Positions 8,241-16,603 of a stretch of 64,000 bases of DNA are shown one piece after another. Each line of letters opens with the position of its first letter. Within the stretch, counting starts at the first letter, position 1. A program made the translations under genes and the position numbers. This DNA is from B30-G6 sp964633115. Its GTDB lineage: Bacteria > Desulfobacterota > Desulfobacteria > Desulfobacterales > B30-G6. The DNA lies in assembly GCA_964633115.1 (NCBI GenBank), contig CAZWEO010000015.1, forward strand, positions 4,003-68,002. Direction: 5' to 3'. The notes under the pieces were generated by a model. The model worked only from the letters and a program-made list of their open reading frames with translations, searched no databases and was not told the DNA's origin.

Positions 8241-9539
8241 ATGGAAATTATGGCAATTTTGCCCATTATTATGCTCTTCATATTATTCTTTACGGGGTTT
8301 CCCGTGGCATGGGCCCTTCTTATATCGGCGCTTGTTTATTTTGTCTTTGCTGACACGGGCATGCCCCCCGATTTAGTCTGCCAGCGGCTTATCGTTGCAG
8401 CCGAATCCTTCCCACTGCTGGCAGTACCCTTTTTTATCACCGCAGGATCAGTGATGAACTATGCCGGTATTTCAAAGCGGTTGATGGAAATGGCCGAGGT
8501 TATTTCTGGACACATTATTGGTGGTTTTGCCCAGGTAAACATTGTCTTGTCTACTTTCATGGGCGGAGTTTCCGGTTCCGCCAATGCCGATGCAGCAATG
8601 GTTAGCAAGGTGGTGGTTCCCCAAATGGTGGAGCAGGGTATGACCAAAAGTTTTTCAGCTGCGGTGACAGCTACCTCGGCCACCATTTCACCCATAATTC
8701 CCCCCGGCATCGGTTTGATTCTATATGCCCTGCTAGCTGACGTCAGCGTGGGTAAAATGTTTGTGGCCGGATATTTTCCCGGAGTTCTCATGTGCCTGGC
8801 ACTCATGGCCATTGTCGGTATCATCGCCCAAAAAAGAGGTTATCGGGCAACCAGGGATAAGATGGCCTCTTTTAAAGAAATAACAAAGCAACTGTTTTAC
8901 TCTTCATGGGCCTTGTTTTTACCCTTTGGGATTATCTTGGGGCTTCGTTTTGGCATGTTTACTCCCACTGAAGCTGGGGCTATGTGCGTTTTATATTCTA
9001 CCATCGTTGGCATGTTCGTTTACCGGAAGTTAAAAATCCATCATTTCAAGGCCATTTTGCTTGAATCTGTTCTGGGAACTTCCTCCATTATGATTATTAT
9101 CTGTGCGGCCAATGCCTTTGGATATTATCTGAGTTGGGAGCGTATCCCCCATGATCTGTCAAATGCTGTTGTAGCCCACATTCACTCCCCGATTCTTTTT
9201 TTGATTACTATAAATCTGCTGTTATTGTTTTTAGGAATGTTTTTGGAAGGTGTAGCCACACTGGTAATTTTAGTTCCTTTGCTGATAATTCCGGCTGAAC
9301 ACCTCGGTATTGATCTCATCCACTTTGGCATTATTATGGTACTAAATTTGACAATAGGTGCTGTAACCCCCCCCTTTGGCATTCTTTTCTTTACAACCTC
9401 ATCCATCCTTGAAATGCGACCTTTTGAAATAATGAGGGAAGCACTTCCATTTATCATAGCCCTTATCCTGTGCTTGGCTATCGTAACTTTTACGCCGAAG
9501 ATCGTTCTTTTTTTACCGGAATTAATTTATTGGGAATGA
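8241..9539 (+). CDS. dctM: TRAP transporter large permease (DctM family)
   Basis: A 432-residue, strongly hydrophobic large permease. It shows the FFTGFPVAWALLISALVYF N-terminus, the GGVSGSANADAAMVSKVVVP segment, PIIPPGIGLILYALLADVSV and the C-terminal GAVTPPFGILFFTTSSI motif, all typical of DctM. The ATG at 8241 follows the dctQ stop by a single base, implying translational coupling; an in-frame TTG at 8223 inside dctQ is less likely. It exchanges an ion gradient for substrate uptake. The downstream LarA-like gene starts 29 bp after the stop. Confidence 0.93.
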   Translation: MEIMAILPIIMLFILFFTGFPVAWALLISALVYFVFADTGMPPDLVCQRLIVAAESFPLLAVPFFITAGSVMNYAGISKRLMEMAEVISGHIIGGFAQVNIVLSTFMGGVSGSANADAAMVSKVVVPQMVEQGMTKSFSAAVTATSATISPIIPPGIGLILYALLADVSVGKMFVAGYFPGVLMCLALMAIVGIIAQKRGYRATRDKMASFKEITKQLFYSSWALFLPFGIILGLRFGMFTPTEAGAMCVLYSTIVGMFVYRKLKIHHFKAILLESVLGTSSIMIIICAANAFGYYLSWERIPHDLSNAVVAHIHSPILFLITINLLLLFLGMFLEGVATLVILVPLLIIPAEHLGIDLIHFGIIMVLNLTIGAVTPPFGILFFTTSSILEMRPFEIMREALPFIIALILCLAIVTFTPKIVLFLPELIYWE

Positions 9540-9568
9540 TCATTTTCTTCAAAAATAGGAGTTTTTGT

Positions 9569-10864
9569 ATGTCTGAATATACAATGAAATATGGAAAAGA
9601 AACAATAAGGTTTAATTTCCTCGATGAAAATGTCTTGGCAGTCATCAAACCAAATAAATTTGAAGTTTCTGATTTGTCCCAAGAAGAAATTGTTCAAAAC
9701 GCCCTTGAAAAACCTATTGCGAGTGCGCGACTTAGAGATATCGTAAAATCGGGTGAAACTGTGTGTGTTGTTGTCCCCGACATTACACGAGCGTGGCAAT
9801 CACCTCATATTTTTATCCCGCTTGTGATTACGGAATTAAACAAAGGAGGGATAAAAGATAAAGACATACTTATTGTTTCGGCCACAGGCATCCACAGGTT
9901 TCAATCCGAAGAAGAGCACAAGCAGTTAGTCACTGAAGATATTTTTAACAGAATAAACATTATTGATCATGATGCCAGGGATCAAAATAATTTAGTGTAT
10001 GTAGGCACGACATCGAGCGGAAACAATATAGAACTTAATAAAAAAGCATTAAAATGTGACCATATTGTTTTAACTGGTGGCGCAATATTCCACTTTCTGG
10101 CGGGGTTCGGTGGTGGTTCAAAATACCTTCTCCCGGGTATCGCCGGTTATGATTGCATCATGAAAAATCATTCTCTTTTTTTAAATTCCGGACTTGGTTC
10201 TGGCAGAAATCACGATGTAAAAAGTGGAAACACGAGCGAGAGCAACCCCATTTATAACGATATTCTTGAAGCAGCGAGTTTTGTAAGACCTACCTTTATT
10301 CTTAATGTGGTTTTGGACGCTCAAAACCAAATCGCACATGCATTTGCTGGTAACTACGTAAAAACTCATGAAGCAGCATGCGAAATCGTCGATGCATTGG
10401 ATGGTGTTTTTATTGACCAAAAAGCAGAAATGGTAATTGCTTCGGCATGTGGGTATCCTAAAGATATCAGCTTCTATCAAACATTCAAGACCATTGATAA
10501 TGCTGTAAAGGCATTGAAAGAAAATGGTGTCTTGATACTTGTTTCTCAATGTATCGAAAATATCGGAAGCAATGGAGCGGAAAATATTATTAAAATTTTT
10601 TCAAACATGCTTGATAGGGAAAAAGCCTTTCGAGAAAAATTTTCCATCGGACCTGCCATCGGCTTTTTAGAGTGTGAATACGCGGAAACCTACAATGTTA
10701 TTCTCGTAAGCAAAATACCAAAGGAAGAACTCGCCGCCACTAAGGTTAAAGTTGTTCAGACCATAGATGAAGCCTTAGAGGCGGCTTACAAAATAAAAAG
10801 AACAAGGCATTTAAAAACTTACATGATGCCATATGGGGCCAATACTTTCCCCAAATTATCATGA
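9569..10864 (+). CDS. LarA-like nickel-pincer lactate racemase family protein (DUF2088)
   Basis: A 431-residue member of the LarA superfamily, which racemises or epimerises 2-hydroxy acids using a nickel-pincer nucleotide cofactor. Landmarks matching LarA active-site regions are VVPDITRAW (Asp and Arg of the DxxR element), SATGIHR (catalytic histidine region), FGGGSKYLLPG (the lysine that holds the cofactor in LarA) and KNHSLF (second histidine). I place the start at 9569, preceded by AGGAG; an open frame reaches back into dctM but lacks support. It follows a TRAP transporter in the same operon, so a transported 2-hydroxy acid is a plausible substrate. No larB, larC or larE cofactor gene is in the window. 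Confidence 0.85.
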   Translation: MSEYTMKYGKETIRFNFLDENVLAVIKPNKFEVSDLSQEEIVQNALEKPIASARLRDIVKSGETVCVVVPDITRAWQSPHIFIPLVITELNKGGIKDKDILIVSATGIHRFQSEEEHKQLVTEDIFNRINIIDHDARDQNNLVYVGTTSSGNNIELNKKALKCDHIVLTGGAIFHFLAGFGGGSKYLLPGIAGYDCIMKNHSLFLNSGLGSGRNHDVKSGNTSESNPIYNDILEAASFVRPTFILNVVLDAQNQIAHAFAGNYVKTHEAACEIVDALDGVFIDQKAEMVIASACGYPKDISFYQTFKTIDNAVKALKENGVLILVSQCIENIGSNGAENIIKIFSNMLDREKAFREKFSIGPAIGFLECEYAETYNVILVSKIPKEELAATKVKVVQTIDEALEAAYKIKRTRHLKTYMMPYGANTFPKLS

Positions 10865-10956
10865 ATAAAAGAATGTAAGGATCAACCTTGGTTTCTGTGT
10901 TTTATGACTATGATCTATTAATTTTCGATTTTTTTATCTAGGAGGTTACCAACACA

Positions 10957-12051
10957 ATGGGGAAAATGACTTCACGAGAAAGATTCCTTACGGCTCTAAA
11001 TGGAAAAGAACCTGATATGGTGCCTATTCACGAACTATTGATGTCACGTCCGCTTTTTCAGGAAGTATTGGGGTATACACCCGAAGGTTACGATACGGAA
11101 TCAGTATGCAATTTGGCTATTAAGATAGGCTATGACTCGACCCTGCTATCATTTGGCGGCATGTCAGCTCTTAATGAACACCCCGCTGTAAAAGAAAAGG
11201 AAGGGGCTTATACTGACGAATGGGGCACTGTATATCAAAAGCATGAAGACGTTTGGCCCGCTGATGCACCGGTTGGGTATCCTATTTCCAACTGGGAAGA
11301 TCTCAGAAATTATACTTGGCCAGATCCCTGGAGCGAGTCCCGCCTGGATGGCATTAAAGTCGGTCGGAAGATGCTCGATGAACATCAGATGGCCCTGATA
11401 GGCGCAGTGCGGGGCCCCCTTAGTGCTTCCTGGCTTCTAACCGGCTTTTCGGAATTCATGCTGGCTTTTTATGATGATCCGGAGATGGTTGAATCTATCT
11501 TGAACCGATGCACTGACTTTTACATTGTCGGAGCCCGCAGAATGGCTGAAGCCGGAGTGGACGCCATCTATATAGCCGACGATTATGGGTTTAAGAACGC
11601 GCCCTTTATGAGCCCTCAAACATTTGATAAATTTATTCTACCGCAGTTGAAAAGAATGGTAGAAGCAATCAGAAAAACAACAGCCCTTCCTATCCTGCAC
11701 AGTGATGGGTATATACGACCATTACTTGATTCAATTATGAACAATGTACCGTTGGCCGGCCTTAACCCATTGGAGCGAGGAGCCGGGATGGACATTGCTG
11801 ACGTGAAAAAGGCATTTGGGCATAAATTGGCAATCATCGGCAATGTGAATCAACATACCACCATGGTAAGCGGCAAAAAAGAAGATGTTATCGAGGAAAC
11901 CAAAGAATGTATTAAAACAGCGGCTCCCGGCGGTGGCTATGTGCTGGCCACTGACCATAGTATACATGATGACATCCCTAATGAGAACATCTTTGCTCTT
12001 TATGAAACTGGCCGTAAATATGGACAATACCCAATTAATATTCCAAACTAG
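10957..12051 (+). CDS. Uroporphyrinogen decarboxylase family protein (MtaA/CmuA-like)
   Basis: A 364-residue TIM-barrel protein of the UROD superfamily with an excellent AGGAGGT ribosome binding site. The N-terminus MTSRERFLTALNGKEPDMVP is characteristic. Around residue 248 it has ILHSDGYI, where MtaA-type methyltransferases carry His-x-Cys for zinc and thiol binding. The Cys is replaced by Asp, so coenzyme M-type thiol chemistry is not assured. Other family motifs are GNVNQHT and the C-terminal GGGYVLATDHSIHDDIP. Such proteins usually move methyl groups to or from corrinoids. Its neighbours are a Tat-exported binding protein and an MttB-type methyltransferase, which supports methyl metabolism. 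Confidence 0.88.
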   Translation: MGKMTSRERFLTALNGKEPDMVPIHELLMSRPLFQEVLGYTPEGYDTESVCNLAIKIGYDSTLLSFGGMSALNEHPAVKEKEGAYTDEWGTVYQKHEDVWPADAPVGYPISNWEDLRNYTWPDPWSESRLDGIKVGRKMLDEHQMALIGAVRGPLSASWLLTGFSEFMLAFYDDPEMVESILNRCTDFYIVGARRMAEAGVDAIYIADDYGFKNAPFMSPQTFDKFILPQLKRMVEAIRKTTALPILHSDGYIRPLLDSIMNNVPLAGLNPLERGAGMDIADVKKAFGHKLAIIGNVNQHTTMVSGKKEDVIEETKECIKTAAPGGGYVLATDHSIHDDIPNENIFALYETGRKYGQYPINIPN

Positions 12052-12212
12052 GTTCATTTTAGCCCTTGAGAAATTCAAATGGGTAATTTTTGCATAAATC
12101 TCACACGCATTGTGATTAAGCACTGCAAACTGCTGTGAAGAAAGCCTATCGCACGGAAACAAGATAGAGTCGGCTTTCAGGTTCACCATTATTATAAAAA
12201 GGAGGAAATGAC

Positions 12213-13796
12213 ATGTTGGAGCTAAAAAAATTAGAAGTTCTATTATTGCAGGGGAAAATTAGTCGACGGGAGTTTGTGAAACGCATTTCTGCACTTGGGC
12301 TGGCGGCTGCGGTCTCGCCACTTATTTTAAGTAAACCGGTCTTTGCCGGATTGCCCAAAAAAGGCGGGCGGTTAAGGATAGGGTGTGCCGGGGGCGCGAC
12401 GACGAATACTTTGGATCCCGGGCTCATTGATGATGCGTTTATGATTATCGCTATGCCGCAAATCCGAAACAATCTTTGCGAGATAGATCATCGCAGAAAG
12501 GTTGTTCCCGAACTCGCTGAAAGTTGGGAAACCAAGCCCGGCGCCACCCAGTGGCAATTTAAATTGCGCAAAGGTGTTGAATTTCACAACGGCAAAACCC
12601 TGGATGCCCAGGATGTAATCCATTCCCTCAATCACCACAGAGGAGAAAAATCAAAATCAGCTGAAAAAAACCTTCTCGAAGGGATCCAAGAAATCAAGGC
12701 TGATGATAAATACACAATAACATTTACGTTAAAACTGGGAAATGCTGATTTTCCATACATATTAAGTGGTTTTCGTGTACCAATATTCCCGGTTGGAACT
12801 AAACCCGAGGAAGGTATCGGCACCGGCGGCTATATTCTGGAAAAGTTCGAACCGGGTGTAAGGTTCTTCACCAAACGTAACCCCAACTATTGGAAGGCGG
12901 GACGGGCTCACTTTGATGAAGTGGAAATGATCTGTATCAACGATGAACAAGCAAGGATGAGTGCACTTAAATCGGGCCAGGTAGACGTTATTAATCGAGC
13001 AAATCTCAAAACGGTCAATTTTCTGGAAAAAGATCCGGCGATCAACGTTTTCACCGAACCTCATGTTTCACACTACGATTTTCCAATGCTAATGGACGTC
13101 CCGCCGTATGATAACAATGACGTTAGACTGGCCTTGAAGTATGCCATTGACCGTGAACAAATACTGAAAATAATTTTACGTGGCTATGGTGATATCGGGA
13201 ATGACCATATCATCGCCCCCAGCTACCCCTATTTTGACGCTGATTTGCCGCAACGACGCTACGATCCCGATAAGGCAAAGTACCATCTCAAGAAAGGTGG
13301 CGCCGAGGGTCATACCTTCACCCTGCATACTTCCGAGTCTGGTTTCAACGGCGCTGTTGATGCCGCGGTGCTCTACCAGCAGTCAGCCGCAAAAGCCGGA
13401 ATCAAGATCGATGTGAAAAGGGAACCGGCCGATGGCTACTGGAGCAACATCTGGCTGAAAAAGCCCTGGTGTGCGGCTTACTGGAATACACGCCCCACCG
13501 AAGATTGGGCGCTGACATTCCAATTCGCCGAAGATGCCGCCTGGAACGATTCGCACTTCCGTCATGCTAAATTCAATAAACTGCTTAAAGAAGCACGGGT
13601 CGAGCTTGATCAAAGTAAACGACGTGAAATGTATGGCGAATTGCAACGCATTTTGAAAGATGAAGGCAGTACCATCATAGTGGCCTTTGCAAACCATATT
13701 GGAGCCGCAAGCAAGAAACTCAGGCATGATACGATTGCCAGTAATTTTGAACTCGATGGTGGAAGAATTGCTGAACGGTGGTGGTTTAACTCGTAA
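12213..13796 (+). CDS. Tat-exported ABC transporter substrate-binding protein, family 5 (DppA/OppA-like)
   Basis: A 527-residue extracytoplasmic solute-binding protein of family 5 with the order LAESWETKPGATQWQFKLRK, GVEFHNGKTLDAQDVIHSL and RLALKYAIDREQILK, as in dipeptide/nickel/glycoside-binding proteins. Near residue 20 it has a twin-arginine signal (SRREFVKRISALGL) followed by a hydrophobic stretch and AxA-like cleavage near residue 46, so it should be folded before export. The start has a GGAGG ribosome binding site. No cognate permease or ATPase genes follow. It may be an orphan that feeds a transporter elsewhere or works with the methyl-transfer genes around it. Confidence 0.88.
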   Translation: MLELKKLEVLLLQGKISRREFVKRISALGLAAAVSPLILSKPVFAGLPKKGGRLRIGCAGGATTNTLDPGLIDDAFMIIAMPQIRNNLCEIDHRRKVVPELAESWETKPGATQWQFKLRKGVEFHNGKTLDAQDVIHSLNHHRGEKSKSAEKNLLEGIQEIKADDKYTITFTLKLGNADFPYILSGFRVPIFPVGTKPEEGIGTGGYILEKFEPGVRFFTKRNPNYWKAGRAHFDEVEMICINDEQARMSALKSGQVDVINRANLKTVNFLEKDPAINVFTEPHVSHYDFPMLMDVPPYDNNDVRLALKYAIDREQILKIILRGYGDIGNDHIIAPSYPYFDADLPQRRYDPDKAKYHLKKGGAEGHTFTLHTSESGFNGAVDAAVLYQQSAAKAGIKIDVKREPADGYWSNIWLKKPWCAAYWNTRPTEDWALTFQFAEDAAWNDSHFRHAKFNKLLKEARVELDQSKRREMYGELQRILKDEGSTIIVAFANHIGAASKKLRHDTIASNFELDGGRIAERWWFNS

Positions 13797-13836
13797 AAAC
13801 AAACTTTATGCTTAAATCTTTGTTTTGTTACCCTTG

Positions 13837-13932
13837 AAATTGTGAAGTCTACTATTCAGAGATTTCCTTGCTCAATGTCCTTTTAGTAACCTCGAAATAA
13901 AATACACTCTGCTTGAAGGGACTTCACAATTT
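13837..13932 (+). promoter_or_regulatory. Long inverted repeat ending in a T-run upstream of mttB-like gene
   Basis: AAATTGTGAAGTC at 13837-13849 is repeated inverted and perfectly as GACTTCACAATTT at 13920-13932, and the right arm runs into seven Ts. The 70-nt loop holds further weak stems. It could act as a terminator after the binding-protein gene or as a leader attenuator for the MttB-family gene at 13955. Confidence 0.5.
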
Positions 13933-13954
13933 TTTTGGTTCTTAACTTTGGAAA

Positions 13955-15421
13955 ATGTTTAATTTTTCTTCAGGACTAAAACAAAATCCAGGTGACGGGT
14001 TGAACCTTCTCTGCGAAAATGCACACAAGGACATTCATCAGGCTACATTGCAGGTATTAGAGAAAACTGGGGTTTTCGTTGATGACGAGCGTGCGCTTGA
14101 AATATTCAGCGGACATGGGGCCATCGTTGACGTAAAAAGAAAAATTGTAAAGTTGCTTCCCAACACCGTTGAAGATGCTATTCGATCGGCTCCAGACAGA
14201 GTTGCATTAGCTGGACGCAATCCTGACTGCGACTTACAGCTTAATAACAGTTGCAGTTTTTTTATGAATTTTCCCGCTAATATCAATACGGTGGATCCAA
14301 TTACCGGTGTTATTAAAAAGTCATCAAAAAAGGACCTTGTTGCCGCTACGCGGCTATGTGACGCCTTAAAGGAAGTTAGCATTTATTCACGGGCGGTCTA
14401 CCCACTAGATAAGCCAACCAAAGTAATACACCTGCACACTGCTGAGGCCTGTTTTAACAATACCACCAAGCATTGTATCCATGGTCCAGAAAGTAGATGG
14501 GAAACAAAAAAGATTATTGAAATGGCTGAAGTGGTGGTGGGCAGCGGTGACAACCTGAATAACCGAAAGCCCATTTCGTTTGTCGCTTCAATATTCAGTC
14601 CGTTAAAACTTACGCGCAATTTTTGCGAAGTTGCTATGACCTCAGCTCAATATGGCTTTTCAACGAGCCTTGTATCAATGGTCTTGGCAGGCGGCACGGG
14701 GCCGATAAATCTGGCAGGGACACTTGTTCAGACCAATGCTGAAATTCTATCCGGCATTGTTCTTACCCAACTGGTTCAAAAAGGCGCCCCAGTTATATAC
14801 GGTTGCTATTCCACAGCAATGGACCTTCGAACGGGTATCTCCCCTTTCGGTTCACCCGAATTAGCATTGATGTCCAAGGCAGCGGCTGGGCTTTGCCGTT
14901 ATTATCAACTGCCTTGCATAGTTCCAGGAATTATCTCAGATAGTAAAATATCGAGTTCTCAGACAGCCTTTGAAAAAACCTTAACCGGAGTGTCGGCGGC
15001 TCTTTCCGGTGCCGACCTGATCGTCGGTATCGGTGGGCTGGAAACCGGCCTTACATTTGATTATGGCCAAGCTGTTTTAGATGATGAAATCGTTCGCCTG
15101 ATCAAACACCTTACGCAGGGATTTGAGGTTAACAGTGAATCCCTATCTGCAGATTTGATCGATGAAGTTGGTCATTTCGGCGAGTTTTTGAGTCATTCAA
15201 GCACATTAAAAAAAATGAAATCTTTGTCGCAGACATATCTTTTCGATCGATGTAACCGCGAGGATTGGGAAAATAAAGGAAGACCCGAGAGTTACACCAG
15301 GGCTCTTGAGCGCGCGAAGGAAATACTGAGAACCCACATACCGAAACCCTTAGATGAAACAGCAGTAAAGCAGATGCGGACTATTGTCGAAGAGGCTGAG
15401 AAAGAAGTGTTATTTAGGTAA
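13955..15421 (+). CDS. Trimethylamine methyltransferase (MttB/MtgB) superfamily protein, non-pyrrolysine
   Basis: A 488-residue protein of the MttB superfamily (COG5598), which demethylates quaternary or tertiary amines and passes the methyl group to a cognate corrinoid protein. Typical features are HQATLQVLEKTGVFVDDERA in the N-terminal part, MVLAGGTGPINLAGTLV in the barrel, SPFGSPELALMSKAAAGL, and GIGGLETGLTFDYGQ near the C-terminus. The frame is continuous with no internal amber codon, so it is of the non-Pyl type, whose known members act on glycine betaine, carnitine or related betaines. No corrinoid protein gene is adjacent. Its 3' end overlaps the convergent antitoxin gene by 8 bp. Confidence 0.9.
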   Translation: MFNFSSGLKQNPGDGLNLLCENAHKDIHQATLQVLEKTGVFVDDERALEIFSGHGAIVDVKRKIVKLLPNTVEDAIRSAPDRVALAGRNPDCDLQLNNSCSFFMNFPANINTVDPITGVIKKSSKKDLVAATRLCDALKEVSIYSRAVYPLDKPTKVIHLHTAEACFNNTTKHCIHGPESRWETKKIIEMAEVVVGSGDNLNNRKPISFVASIFSPLKLTRNFCEVAMTSAQYGFSTSLVSMVLAGGTGPINLAGTLVQTNAEILSGIVLTQLVQKGAPVIYGCYSTAMDLRTGISPFGSPELALMSKAAAGLCRYYQLPCIVPGIISDSKISSSQTAFEKTLTGVSAALSGADLIVGIGGLETGLTFDYGQAVLDDEIVRLIKHLTQGFEVNSESLSADLIDEVGHFGEFLSHSSTLKKMKSLSQTYLFDRCNREDWENKGRPESYTRALERAKEILRTHIPKPLDETAVKQMRTIVEEAEKEVLFR

Positions 15422-15689
15422 CTTCAAGCCGAAGTTCTTTTCCGAGAGCGTTGGCGAACTTGCCCAGAGTAGAGAGCTTTATATCCTCTGCATGATTCTC
15501 TATTCTTGAAATAGCTGATTTTTTTGTGTTTAATTTCTTGGCAAGTTCCTCTTGTGTTAGTCCTGCTTCTTCACGCGCCTTTTTTAGGATAACACCAATC
15601 TTGAATTGTTCATATCCGTAATCGTAATCCAGTGCAAAATCGGGATCACGCGCCTTTCTTTTTTTTATGTATTTTTGAAGATCACTCAT
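15414..15689 (-). CDS. HigA-like antitoxin, XRE-family HTH protein
   Basis: A 91-residue protein with a Cro/C1-type helix-turn-helix at about residues 30-85 (ILKKAREEAGLTQEELAKKL, then TKKSAISRIENH). It is encoded directly after a HigB/Gp49-like toxin with a 4-bp overlap, the usual toxin-first arrangement of higBA modules. It should neutralise the toxin and repress the shared promoter. Its last codons overlap the 3' end of the convergent mttB-like gene. Confidence 0.88.
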   Translation of the reverse strand: MSDLQKYIKKRKARDPDFALDYDYGYEQFKIGVILKKAREEAGLTQEELAKKLNTKKSAISRIENHAEDIKLSTLGKFANALGKELRLEVT

Positions 15690-16036
15690 TTTATTTTCCT
15701 CCTAAAATAGTCTTTTTTTCTATCTTCAGCAATTTTAATGGCTCTTTTAGGTGTTTTTTGGGTCTTTTTTTGAAAAGCATGTGCCACAACTACAATATTG
15801 GGGCCATCGAAAAATCCAATCAGCCGAAAAATGTTGGACCCAGCAGAGGCTCTAACCTCCCAGAGATCTTGGGTATTCACAAGTTTCTTGAAATAGTTTG
15901 ACGGCACCTGATCAAGATCTTCAACCAGTTTTAAAACCCACGTCACTTTTTGGGCTGACTTGGCTGGAAGCTGGTCCAGAAAGTCTTCGATCGGATTTTG
16001 TCCTGAAACTTTTCTGTAAAATTCTATTTTCCGCAT
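15686..16036 (-). CDS. HigB-like toxin, phage-derived Gp49/RelE superfamily
   Basis: A 116-residue protein of the HigB/Gp49-like family of ribosome-dependent mRNA interferases. Family marks are MRKIEFYRKVSGQNPIEDFL, then LWEVRASAGSNIFRLIGFF, and VVVAHAFQKKTQKTPKRAIK, which holds the usual basic residues. I use the second ATG (16036) because the predicted promoter ends at 16046, which would leave the first ATG (16045) at or before the transcription start. The message may be leaderless. It overlaps the antitoxin gene by 4 bp and is likely autoregulated through the palindrome at 16046-16055. Confidence 0.85.
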   Translation of the reverse strand: MRKIEFYRKVSGQNPIEDFLDQLPAKSAQKVTWVLKLVEDLDQVPSNYFKKLVNTQDLWEVRASAGSNIFRLIGFFDGPNIVVVAHAFQKKTQKTPKRAIKIAEDRKKDYFRRKIK

Positions 16037-16045
16037 CGCACCCAT

Positions 16046-16073
16046 ATGTTAACATGTATGTGAACTTTGTCAA
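16046..16073 (-). promoter_or_regulatory. Promoter and palindromic operator of the higBA module
   Basis: On the minus strand TTGACA (16068-16073) is followed after 16 bp by TAACAT (16046-16051). The -10 lies within the perfect palindrome ATGTTAACAT (16046-16055), a likely binding site for the antitoxin. The toxin start codon is about 10 nt from the -10, so the transcript would be leaderless or nearly so. Confidence 0.5.
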
Positions 16074-16603
16074 GGCAGATTTATCGTCTGGACTTAAAGG
16101 CTTCGAATGCAAATCATAGTAGTCTGGACAACTGCTAAATTGGAGACTTCAGCAAATATTGAGATTTTCAGGCTTTAGAGGTTCTATGATTAAACATAAG
16201 ATATTAAAATCACGTTAGAAAATGACCAAATCAACTATCTACCAGTGCCTTTCAGGGGTGTTGATTTTCACCTCACGTCAATAGTATCTGTATATTTAGG
16301 GGAAGCTTCAAATACAGACCTATCAAGGATTCGGTAGATATTTACATACTGACCTAAAATTCAACAATTCTTGAATTGCGCGTATACAAGATATGGTATC
16401 AGCTCATTGGCCACAAAATACTTGATTTCTGACATAAATCTCTATTTTGGATAGAGATGACGCAGCTCCAATTCATCAATGGAACAAAGAGCTTTTTATA
16501 GCTTGTAATGCTATATTGTAAGGAATGGCCCTGCCTCGATTTCCAATTCTATCAATTCAAGTATAGGTCAAGACACATAAGTGAGCAGAAGAAATTGGAC
16601 TTT
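16074..16603. other. Intergenic region without recognised gene
   Basis: About 530 bp between the toxin promoter and the 3' end of the phosphorylase fusion gene. It is AT-rich with scattered short open frames in all phases. None has a ribosome binding site or recognisable protein sequence, and I see no repeat or clear terminator. Confidence 0.5.
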
